Below, piece by piece: positions 16,114 through 22,777 of a stretch of DNA of 64,000 nt. The DNA is from Bacillus sp. OK048 (GTDB lineage: Bacteria > Bacillota > Bacilli > Bacillales > Cytobacillaceae): positions 124,001 to 188,000 of the forward strand of contig NZ_FNHN01000006.1 of assembly GCF_900103525.1 (NCBI RefSeq), in the 5' to 3' direction. Every line of letters starts with the position of its first letter. The stretch's first letter is position 1. The notes below the pieces were generated by a model. The model did no database searches, was not told the DNA's origin, and worked only from the letters and a program-made list of their open reading frames with translations. The position numbers were made by a program, and so were the translations under genes.

Positions 16114-16170
16114 GTGACCGAAAGACACTCGGAAAAGGTGTTTGGGTCAATGCGGGAGTTAAACGATTAA
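16114..16170 (+). CDS. Conserved 18-residue microprotein, copy 1
   Basis: GTG 16114 follows a consensus AAGGAGG six bases upstream, and the frame MTERHSEKVFGSMRELND stops at 16170. A hairpin terminator lies 43 bases downstream. A second frame at 46041-46091 encodes MTEVHSERAFGSMQED; the two differ at several third codon positions that keep the same residue (CAC/CAT, TCG/TCA, GGG/GGA). That pattern suggests selection on the peptide. I cannot name a family or function. Confidence 0.6.
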   Translation: MTERHSEKVFGSMRELND

Positions 16171-16212
16171 TATGAAACCTAATTGGTAGGTTGAAAATGC
16201 ACCAACAGAAAG

Positions 16213-16240
16213 AGACCAGCTAAATTAAGCTGGTCTTTTC
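16213..16240. terminator. Bidirectional terminator
   Basis: AGACCAGCT and AGCTGGTCT pair around AAATTA, followed by TTTTC. It ends the microprotein transcript and lies at the 3' side of the convergent gene at 16245. Confidence 0.75.
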
Positions 16241-16244
16241 AAGT

Positions 16245-16478
16245 TTAATTTAGCTGGGCGACTTTTTCATCAAAATATTCATTCATTCGTTTACTTAGTT
16301 GGATGGATAAACTTACATACTCGGAAGTGTTTGGTCCCGTTTGGTTATATAGTTTGCTTAGTTTTATTTTAAGATCGACAATGTCCTTTAGAAGGTTCGT
16401 GTTTTCCGATTGAATTAGTTTGTGTGCTTTCATCATACACCTCATATGTATTTTTAAAGATATTGGTTTGGATGGCAT
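16245..16478 (-). CDS. Spo0E-like small helical protein
   Basis: A 77-residue protein whose second half (LLKDIVDLKIKLSKLYNQTG and SEYVSLSIQLSKRMNEYF) has the two-helix hairpin spacing of Spo0E-family aspartyl-phosphate phosphatases. The catalytic SQxLD motif is replaced by SIQLS, lacking the aspartate, so enzymatic action on Spo0A-P is doubtful. The start may be ATG 16478 or the internal ATG pair near 16442, which has GAGGTG upstream. It is convergent with the microprotein gene. Confidence 0.5.
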   Translation of the reverse strand: MPSKPISLKIHMRCMMKAHKLIQSENTNLLKDIVDLKIKLSKLYNQTGPNTSEYVSLSIQLSKRMNEYFDEKVAQLN

Positions 16479-16753
16479 GATGATCCATTTCCTACGTTAA
16501 CGATTGCTGCATTAATTACCAAAACCTTCCCGATAGTAACATAGTTCTGCCGTGATGTGAACAACCATTTAAATAGTAGAAAAATTAAAAAAAGGGTAAA
16601 TAATTTTAGGATAGTTTTATGCCAAAGCGACCTCCTAACTCGCTACATTTCGTACTCATGAGGGTGGAAAACAAGTTATCCTGTAATAACGTCTAAAGTA
16701 TAACAAATTAGAAGATATATAAAGACGGACTAACACTCATGCCAGCTGTTCAT
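16479..16753. other. Intergenic region without a recognised gene
   Basis: AT-rich, several stops in all frames. It ends where the repeated DoxX upstream block begins (about 16754). I see no conserved RNA or terminator. Confidence 0.4.
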
Positions 16754-16874
16754 AGTTCCGTCAAAACATTTCAAACAAACTGTGAACTTAACACTATAGC
16801 CATGTTAATAACCATTGATATCCAATATAGTATAAGTATAGAAACCAAGTTAAATTTGAAAGGCGGAATGCTTT
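16754..16874 (+). promoter_or_regulatory. DoxX copy 1 upstream block with TGTGA half-site and -10
   Basis: The block is almost identical to 21012-21126. It holds TGTGA at 16781-16785, TATAGT (-10) at 16826-16831 and GAAAGGCGG before the start codon. The distance from TGTGA to the -10 (45 bp) is the same as in the third copy, where the palindrome is complete. Confidence 0.55.
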
Positions 16875-17387
16875 ATGTTTAACAAATTTTTAAGAGAAAA
16901 TAAGATCGCAGCAGCTATTCTAACCGTTATTCGTTTATACCTCGGGTACGCATGGTTCACAGCTGGTTTTCATAAAATTACAGGCGGATTCGACGCATCA
17001 GGGTATTTAGGAAATGCGATTGCTAATCCAGTAAAGGGTCCAGACGGCAACATGGTTTACAGCTGGTACGTTAACTTTTTAGAAAGCTTTGCCCTACCAA
17101 ACATTGATTTATTCAACTTCGTCGTTCCTTGGGGCGAAACATTAATCGGTTTAGGTCTTTTACTTGGATGCTTAACAACAGCAGCAATGTTCTTTGGTCT
17201 AGTGATGAACTTCAGCTTCTTCTTAGCAGGAACAGTATCTCATAACCCAACAGACATCTTCTTAGGCTTCATCATCTTAACAGCAGGATTCAACGCAGGG
17301 AAGTTTGGTTTAGACCGCTGGGTGGTACCATTCATCCGCAAAACATTCAACAAGAAGGCCGCGAACAAAGCAAAAGCAGCAGCATAA
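16875..17387 (+). CDS. DoxX-family membrane protein, copy 1
   Basis: A 170-residue protein with four transmembrane helices: AAAILTVIRLYLGYAWFTAG, then a periplasmic loop with GPDGNMVYSWYVNFLE, LIGLGLLLGCLTTAAMFFGL and the SFFLAGTVSHNPTD pair. DoxX proteins are quinone-linked or thiol-redox-linked membrane subunits; many Bacillus members respond to electrophiles. A copy at 21127 is nearly identical and another at 63178 is close. The C-terminus (FNKKAANKAKAAA) is basic. It is monocistronic, with its own terminator. Confidence 0.88.
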   Translation: MFNKFLRENKIAAAILTVIRLYLGYAWFTAGFHKITGGFDASGYLGNAIANPVKGPDGNMVYSWYVNFLESFALPNIDLFNFVVPWGETLIGLGLLLGCLTTAAMFFGLVMNFSFFLAGTVSHNPTDIFLGFIILTAGFNAGKFGLDRWVVPFIRKTFNKKAANKAKAAA

Positions 17388-17402
17388 CTAGTAGTAGCAA
17401 AA

Positions 17403-17438
17403 GGACGATTCGACTCCCCCTCGAATCGTTTTTTTTTT
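17403..17438 (+). terminator. Terminator of DoxX copy 1 (GACGATTCG family)
   Basis: ACGATTCGA and TCGAATCGT pair around CTCCCCC, then a nine-T run. The same stem recurs at five other loci in this window. Confidence 0.85.
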
Positions 17439-17540
17439 CAATTCTTTTATGAAGCTAATAAGATAACTAGGTAGGATAGTTTCCTTTATTCTAGGATTTT
17501 TTTTCATAAAAACCCCTGCAACTCTCCTAAGGAAGCGTAG

Positions 17541-17546
17541 TATAAT
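17541..17546 (+). promoter_or_regulatory. -10 element of the DHQS-II-like gene
   Basis: A consensus TATAAT 23 bp before the start codon. The -35 (TGCAAC at 17517-17522, 18 bp away) is weak. Confidence 0.45.
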
Positions 17547-17568
17547 AGAAGACTAGGAGTGAGCAGAT

Positions 17569-18117
17569 ATGACAGAACTTGAAAATAATGCATTTTTAGA
17601 AGTCATTGAAATAAAGGAAATTGGCGAAGGAATGCGGGTTTGCGTTGACTTCGTGGATATCTTGGAGAAATCGGATGGTATGTTTGTGGGCAACACAGGT
17701 CATGGATATGTTAAAGTTTTATCAGAAAACCGCCATTCAGAAGGTTATCCCCCACGTCCATTTCGGATTAATTGTGGATCCTTTCATCAATATTTATTTC
17801 AACATGGAAAAACCTTGTATCTTCATGAAATTAACCCCGGGGCACAACTAACAATAAACGGGGAAGAGGCTGAAAAATCCATCCCAGTTGGAAGAGTAAA
17901 AATAGAAAAAAGACCGTTTATGCGAGTAGAATGCCGTGGTGAAGAGGGAATTATCTCAGCAACTTTACAAAAATCCTCCAGCGTTTATTTAGTTGAAGAG
18001 CAGAAAGGTGAAGTTTCTATTCTTGATTTAAAAGCAGGAGATCGAATCATGTGCATTCAGGACAAGCCTGGCCGTCATTTAGGTGAAGAAATTGATGAAA
18101 TCATTGTGGAAAAATAG
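17569..18117 (+). CDS. Stand-alone C-terminal domain of 3-dehydroquinate synthase II
   Basis: The 182 residues match the second half of archaeal-type DHQ synthase II: ILEKSDGMFVGNTGHGYVKV, PRPFRINCGSFHQYL, KTLYLHEINPGAQLTI, VGRVKIEKRPFMRVE and a closing GRHLGEEIDEIIVEK. Full-length family members have about 330-370 residues, and the N-terminal domain is absent here. The start is certain (GGAGTGAG, then ATG), with a promoter upstream, so it is not a truncation by an edge. DHQS-II makes dehydroquinate from an aminated sugar precursor in organisms without AroB; Bacillaceae use AroB, so this single domain probably does something else. Confidence 0.72.
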   Translation: MTELENNAFLEVIEIKEIGEGMRVCVDFVDILEKSDGMFVGNTGHGYVKVLSENRHSEGYPPRPFRINCGSFHQYLFQHGKTLYLHEINPGAQLTINGEEAEKSIPVGRVKIEKRPFMRVECRGEEGIISATLQKSSSVYLVEEQKGEVSILDLKAGDRIMCIQDKPGRHLGEEIDEIIVEK

Positions 18118-18314
18118 CAATAAAAAATCTCATTAAGATGTTTAATGTTGAACCTTATTTTTTTCTAGAGTGGTCGTTTAGACCCCTTTTTTTTATGGGG
18201 AAGTGCCATTTTGTCTACTTTTATTTGAAGTTAACGTAAAATCCGACAAAATTTTACATTCTCTTAACATTAGACAAGTAAAATATAAAGTAACCAAATA
18301 AAGTAGGTGCAGTT

Positions 18315-19223
18315 ATGTATAGTCAATTACATTCAAATCTAAGGTCTAACCACTTTTATTCTTTTCTAATGTATCTAATCAACAGAAGAAAAAATGATAT
18401 CGTCTATTTTAAGAGGTTGAAGGAATTACGAAAAATAATAAAAAATCAAGCGTTAGATACGTTTTTTCAACCCATTCTTAAATTAAACTCAGGAGAAACC
18501 ATAGGATATGAAGCATTAAATCGACCTGCTGCAACCAACCTATTTTCGGACACAGAAACGTTTTATGATTTTGTCGGACAATCTAATCAAGTATTCTTTT
18601 TTGAATGTTTTTGTAGAAATCTATCGCTTAAACGTTTTATTGAAAGATACAAAGAGAATAAACAAGAGAGAACTTCATTAATTTTTATCAATATTCACCC
18701 CCATGTCTTACTCGACTCTAATTATCATAGTGGAGAAACACTTCAACTATTATCTGGGCTTGGAATTGATCCTAAGCAGGTTGTTTTTGAATTGACTGAG
18801 AAAAGTGCCGTTACAGAGTTTGCCATGTTTGAAAAGGTTCTTTCAAATTATCGTGAACAAGGGTTCCGAATTGCCATCGATGATGTAGGATCTGGATATA
18901 ATAGTCTAAAAACATTAATTTATTTAAAGCCTGAATTTATTAAACTAGATAAAGCACTTATTCAAAATATTGATCAAAATAGAGAGCAACAGCAGTTGGT
19001 GAAACTTATTATTGATTATGCGAAGCAATCCTCTACGGAAATTATTGCAGAAGGAATAGAAAGAATAGAGGAATTGGCCTTTCTCTGTGAACAAGGAGTT
19101 CATTACGGTCAAGGATATGCTTTAGGTAAACCAAAAGAGGAAATAAAACCAGGGATAATCCCGCAGTATGCGATTCATCATCATGAAATTTCACCGAGAA
19201 ATTTACTATTAAAAACAGTGTAG
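18315..19223 (+). CDS. EAL-domain c-di-GMP phosphodiesterase
   Basis: Residues about 35-285 form an EAL domain with the catalytic set intact: GYEALNR, FINIHP, FELTEKS, IAIDDVGSGY, FIKLDKALI, IAEGIE and HYGQGYALGKP. It should hydrolyse c-di-GMP in the cytoplasm. There is no N-terminal sensor beyond a short basic stretch and no membrane segment. The start is ATG with AGGTGCAG. It sits 10 bp before a GGDEF gene, so synthesis and breakdown of the messenger are encoded together. Confidence 0.9.
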   Translation: MYSQLHSNLRSNHFYSFLMYLINRRKNDIVYFKRLKELRKIIKNQALDTFFQPILKLNSGETIGYEALNRPAATNLFSDTETFYDFVGQSNQVFFFECFCRNLSLKRFIERYKENKQERTSLIFINIHPHVLLDSNYHSGETLQLLSGLGIDPKQVVFELTEKSAVTEFAMFEKVLSNYREQGFRIAIDDVGSGYNSLKTLIYLKPEFIKLDKALIQNIDQNREQQQLVKLIIDYAKQSSTEIIAEGIERIEELAFLCEQGVHYGQGYALGKPKEEIKPGIIPQYAIHHHEISPRNLLLKTV

Positions 19224-19233
19224 TAGAAAGAGG

Positions 19234-20184
19234 GTGAAAACAATCATTGCATATATAGGTGATCTTGTAGAACAGGTGCCTTGTATTGCCCAATTTGAAA
19301 TAAATAGTGCTGTGGATAGGCTGTTTAATGAAAATGCAAGAATACAAGGAATAGTCGTCGTAAATAACGAAGTCCCTATTTCTCTTATATCAAGGACACA
19401 TTTTTATCAAAAATTGGGAACTCAATATGGTTACCATCTCTATATGGGGAGACCGATTGAATTAATCGTGAATTCAGATTCTCTCATTGTCGATTACTTT
19501 CAATCCATAACAGAGGTAAGCAAACTAGCAATGGACAGGGAAGAAAAGGATCGATACGATTATGTCATTGTGACGAAAGAGAATAAATATATCGGAGTTG
19601 TAAGTATTCAAAGATTACTAATGAAATTAGTTGAAGTTCAGGTAGAATTTGCAAGCGTTTTAAATCCTTTAACCAGGCTGCCGGGGAACCATACCATTGA
19701 AGAAAAACTAAGAGAAATTATCCATCAGGAAAAGTTTAGTATTTTATATTTTGATTTAGACCATTTCAAAGCCTATAACGATACATATGGATTTAAAAAA
19801 GGGGATAATCTTCTCAAATCTACAGCAGAGCTTCTTAAAAGAGATTTTACTAATAAAGGGTCTTTTTTAGGACATATTGGTGGAGACGATTTTATCGCTG
19901 TAGTAGACCATCATGATATCCGTTCTATTTGCGAATCCCTTATTAATGATTTTGATCAGATTATTATTGACTTTTATACTCCCAACCATCTCTCACAACA
20001 TTACGTAATAGCAGAAAATCGGCAGGGTGTTATAGAAAAAATAGCGCTGGTATCATTGTCTATTGCGATTGTGACCAATCAGGATCAAGCATTTGAAAGT
20101 GTGGAAGAATTAGTGGAATATGCAGCAGTTGTTAAAAGAAAATGTAAAAGTGTTAGTGGGAGCTGTTATTTAATCAATAGTTAG
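19234..20184 (+). CDS. CBS-GGDEF diguanylate cyclase
   Basis: An N-terminal CBS-pair-like region (about residues 1-140: VPCIAQFEINSAVDRLF, IQGIVVVNNEVPISLISR, YDYVIVTKENKYIGVVS) precedes a GGDEF domain (ILYFDLDHFKAYND, KKGDNLL, HIGGDDFIAV). The GGDDF active site is a permitted variant. It probably makes c-di-GMP in response to a ligand bound by the CBS pair. The start is uncertain: GTG 19234 abuts the purine-rich AGAAAGAGG, while ATC/ATT codons three to five positions on have better spacing. Confidence 0.85.
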   Translation: MKTIIAYIGDLVEQVPCIAQFEINSAVDRLFNENARIQGIVVVNNEVPISLISRTHFYQKLGTQYGYHLYMGRPIELIVNSDSLIVDYFQSITEVSKLAMDREEKDRYDYVIVTKENKYIGVVSIQRLLMKLVEVQVEFASVLNPLTRLPGNHTIEEKLREIIHQEKFSILYFDLDHFKAYNDTYGFKKGDNLLKSTAELLKRDFTNKGSFLGHIGGDDFIAVVDHHDIRSICESLINDFDQIIIDFYTPNHLSQHYVIAENRQGVIEKIALVSLSIAIVTNQDQAFESVEELVEYAAVVKRKCKSVSGSCYLINS

Positions 20185-20195
20185 TTTTTATATTT

Positions 20196-20380
20196 GGCTG
20201 TGTTAAACAAGGCTGTTGATTTGTGCTCCAGGCGCTTCGCTTTCCGCAGGCGGTCCGGGAAGCCTCCTCGGCGCTGAAGCGCCTGCGGGGTCTCCCCCTG
20301 CCCCGTCCTCCTGCAGGAGTCTCGCGCCTTCCGCAAAAATCAACATAGTTATAAAATCAACATTTACCTTTAACACAGCC
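20196..20380. mobile_element. MITE, 185 bp, GC-rich core
   Basis: Terminal inverted repeats GGCTGTGTTAAA / TTTAACACAGCC bound the element and an 8-bp duplication TTATATTT flanks it on both sides. Each end also has a subterminal TGTTGATTT. The core is GC-rich (CTTCGCTTTCCGC..). It has no gene and must be moved in trans. A second copy is at 28941-29123. It lies between the GGDEF gene and the terminator of the HIT gene. Confidence 0.85.
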
Positions 20381-20396
20381 TTATATTTAAAAATTA

Positions 20397-20440
20397 ACAA
20401 GGCATGATATCAACATGTTTGATTCATGCTTTGTTTAATG
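20397..20440 (-). terminator. Terminator of the HIT gene
   Basis: AACAAGGCATGATATCAA pairs with TTGATTCATGCTTTGTTT around CATGT. It resembles the hairpin at 45541-45583. Confidence 0.75.
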
Positions 20441-20443
20441 GTG

Positions 20444-20866
20444 TTACAAAGCGTTTTTTATTGTTTCAATCATTTCGCTATATTCATTGTCTGTTAGGTA
20501 TGTTTTCCCAGGGTTCATTTCGAAAGTGGATCCCCAATTTTCTTTGTTTTCGTATTTAGGCACAATGTGCATATGGAGGTGATGTAGTGTATCTCCGTAG
20601 GCACCATAATTAATTTTACTAGGATGGAAAGCCTTATCTACTGCAGCCGCAACCTTCTTTACGTCATTCATGAACGCGGCTAATTCATGCTGGTCAAGCT
20701 CAAATAATTCCTTTACATGATTCTTATAAACGACATTGCATCTGCCGGTATATGTCTGTTCTTTAAAAAGAAAGACTGTAGATACATCCAGCTTTGCAAT
20801 TTCAATCATCAGGTTGTCACGTCTTTCATCCTCCATGCAATACATACAATCTTTGTTTAATTCCAT
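20444..20866 (-). CDS. HIT-family nucleotide-binding hydrolase
   Basis: A 140-residue histidine-triad protein with HHLHMHIVPK as the H-x-H-x-H active site, a Cys-x-x-Cys near the N-terminus (KDCMYCMED) and the GDTLHHLH lead. Such enzymes hydrolyse nucleotide phosphoramidates or dinucleoside polyphosphates. I choose ATG 20866 with AGTGAGG nine bases upstream; GTG 20881 and ATG 20875 are alternatives. Single gene with its own terminator. Confidence 0.85.
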   Translation of the reverse strand: MELNKDCMYCMEDERRDNLMIEIAKLDVSTVFLFKEQTYTGRCNVVYKNHVKELFELDQHELAAFMNDVKKVAAAVDKAFHPSKINYGAYGDTLHHLHMHIVPKYENKENWGSTFEMNPGKTYLTDNEYSEMIETIKNAL

Positions 20867-21011
20867 CCTTTTCATCCTCACTTATTAGTCTTTTTTTATA
20901 AAACTGAGTGTAATTCATTTTTATCCTATCACTTGTTACGTGTTTATGTAAGTAACATATACGCATAAATAGTATGGCATAAATCAGTCACGATATGCTG
21001 TTCATTGTTTC

Positions 21012-21126
21012 GTCAAAACATTTCAAACAAACTGTGAACTTAACACTATAGCCATGTTAATAACCATTGAAATCCAATATAGTATAAGTATAGAAACCAA
21101 GTTAAATTTGAAAGGCGGAATGCTTT
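21012..21126 (+). promoter_or_regulatory. DoxX copy 2 upstream block
   Basis: Nearly identical to the block before copy 1, with TGTGA at the same distance from the TATAGT -10. The duplication therefore includes the promoter. Confidence 0.55.
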
Positions 21127-21633
21127 ATGTTTAACAAATTTTTAAGAGAAAATAAGATCGCAGCAGCTATTCTAACCGTTATTCGTTTATACCTCGGGTA
21201 CGCATGGTTCACAGCTGGTTTTCATAAAATTACAGGCGGATTCGACGCATCAGGGTATTTAGGAAATGCGATTGCTAATCCAGTAAAAGGTCCAGACGGC
21301 AACATGGTTTACAGCTGGTACGTTAACTTCTTAGAAAGCTTTGCCCTACCAAACATTGATTTATTCAACTTCGTCGTTCCTTGGGGCGAAACATTAATCG
21401 GTTTAGGTCTTTTACTTGGATGCTTAACAACAGCTGCGATGTTCTTTGGTCTAGTGATGAACTTCAGCTTCTTCTTAGCAGGAACAGTATCTCATAACCC
21501 GACTGACATTTTCTTAGGCTTCATTATCTTAACAGCTGGATACAACGCAGGACGCATTGGTCTTGACCGCTGGGTAGTACCATTCATCCGCAAGACATAC
21601 AACAAAAAATCTGCAAATAAGTTATCAGCCTAA
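21127..21633 (+). CDS. DoxX-family membrane protein, copy 2
   Basis: A 168-residue DoxX protein identical to copy 1 over most of its length, four helices. The last third differs: from about 21501 the DNA matches copy 3 (63178-63684) and not copy 1, giving GYNAGRIGLDRWVVPF instead of GFNAGKFGLDRW. The 5' part and promoter match copy 1. This mosaic points to gene conversion. Function as for copy 1: probable redox-linked membrane subunit. Confidence 0.88.
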   Translation: MFNKFLRENKIAAAILTVIRLYLGYAWFTAGFHKITGGFDASGYLGNAIANPVKGPDGNMVYSWYVNFLESFALPNIDLFNFVVPWGETLIGLGLLLGCLTTAAMFFGLVMNFSFFLAGTVSHNPTDIFLGFIILTAGYNAGRIGLDRWVVPFIRKTYNKKSANKLSA

Positions 21634-21648
21634 CCGGAAGTCAAAAAA

Positions 21649-21681
21649 GGCGATTTGAGCCCCCCTCGAATCGTCTTTTTT
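21649..21681 (+). terminator. Terminator of DoxX copy 2 (GACGATTCG family)
   Basis: CGATTTGA pairs with TCGAATCG (one G-U) around GCCCCCC, followed by a T-run. Confidence 0.75.
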
Positions 21682-21834
21682 AGTCTAATGACCACTTCTT
21701 TTATTCATGCTCTCTACTGTTAACAAGCGGGAAAAATACTTTTATCGCAGCATTTCCTCAAGAATCAAATCCGAAATATGGAAAAGAATGATACAATAGG
21801 ATATTATCGCGTAATACATAAGGCAGGGATTTAG

Positions 21835-22584
21835 ATGAAAGACGATCGACAAACAGAATCTTCCCATTCACCTAAAAGTCGCAACGGGCTTACGAATGAA
21901 CATATTGAAAATTTACGAATGAAAAGGGAAAAGTTACTCTATGCTATTCAACATAGTGATCAAGAGTTGGTAGCGGAATACAAAATAGTCGTGGCTAAGG
22001 TGTTTCAAGGGGATCAATTAAAGATTCTTAGCAGAATTCCAAATGATAAAGTCCGTTCCTTTAAAAATATACTTTTGTCACACAATACCCTTTATAGTTA
22101 TGTCGCCGAAAAGGGCGGGTTAAGTTCATGGCAAGGTCATTTTATATCCGAAAAGTATGCGATTATGATCGAGCATGCCGAAACCATTTCTGAATTAGAT
22201 AAGATTCATTCAAATATGATAACCGAGTATTCTGATCCAGCCATCAGAAAGTCTAACAGTAATAACTTAACGATTGTAGAAAAAGCCGAAAACTACATAG
22301 AGATGAACTTTGCAGAGGATATTTCTATGGAAGAACTGGCTGCGAAAATACATGTTCATCCTTCCCATTTAATGCGTTCGTTTAAAAAAGAAAAGGGAAT
22401 CACGATTAGTAATTATCGGAATCTTAGAAGAATCAAAGAAGCAGAAGAATTGATCCGATTCTCCAACCTTTCCATGACTGAAATTGCTATTATGGTGGGG
22501 TTTAGCAACTCCCAGTATTTTTCTACGTTTTTCAAGGAGGTAGAAGGTGTAACACCGAAAGAGTATAGAAAAAAGTTTAAGTAA
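21835..22584 (+). CDS. AraC-family transcriptional regulator
   Basis: The 249 residues end in a two-HTH AraC domain (YIEMNFAEDISMEELAAKIHV, HPSHLMRSFKKEKG, then MTEIAIMVGFSNSQYFSTFF and GVTPKEYRKKF). The N-terminal 130 residues form a helical sensing domain (with ENLRMKREKLLYAIQHSD) like those of the YesN/ Rgg-unrelated AraC group, not a cupin. It lies upstream of a GPH transporter and a creatininase-family gene, with a 21-bp-phased direct repeat between, so it probably activates them. Confidence 0.85.
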   Translation: MKDDRQTESSHSPKSRNGLTNEHIENLRMKREKLLYAIQHSDQELVAEYKIVVAKVFQGDQLKILSRIPNDKVRSFKNILLSHNTLYSYVAEKGGLSSWQGHFISEKYAIMIEHAETISELDKIHSNMITEYSDPAIRKSNSNNLTIVEKAENYIEMNFAEDISMEELAAKIHVHPSHLMRSFKKEKGITISNYRNLRRIKEAEELIRFSNLSMTEIAIMVGFSNSQYFSTFFKEVEGVTPKEYRKKFK

Positions 22585-22598
22585 TGAATCTTTTCGGG

Positions 22599-22626
22599 GC
22601 GCATGAGAAATCATGCGTCTATTTAT
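22599..22626 (+). terminator. Weak terminator after the AraC gene
   Basis: GCATGA and TCATGC pair around GAAA with G-C extensions, followed by TCTATTT. The T-run is poor, so readthrough is likely. Confidence 0.4.
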
Positions 22627-22652
22627 GCTGCTGCCACTTGAATGAAAATTAC

Positions 22653-22689
22653 GCAATTATACTATAAATACATGCAATTGTAGTATAAA
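22653..22689 (+). promoter_or_regulatory. Tandem AraC-type operator
   Basis: GCAATTATACTATAAA (22653) and GCAATTGTAGTATAAA (22674) are direct repeats with two mismatches, spaced 21 bp, two DNA turns. AraC regulators bind such in-phase repeats upstream of activated promoters. The repeats lie 90-125 bp before the transporter start. Confidence 0.55.
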
Positions 22690-22730
22690 AATGTTTTTAC
22701 TATACGATGTATACTTAATTCAAGAAATAA

Positions 22731-22744
22731 ATAAAACGCTTACA
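22731..22744. promoter_or_regulatory. cre-like site before the GPH transporter
   Basis: ATAAAACGCTTACA matches the cre consensus at 12 of 14 positions, missing only the outer TG. It suggests CcpA control of the transporter operon. Confidence 0.4.
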
Positions 22745-22777
22745 AAAAAACAAAAGGACACACAGGGGGGTTACTAT

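Noticed and set aside
20203-20407. Two open frames on opposite strands in the GC-rich block
   Set aside because: They lie within the MITE and are Pro/Ala/Gly-rich artefacts of its core.
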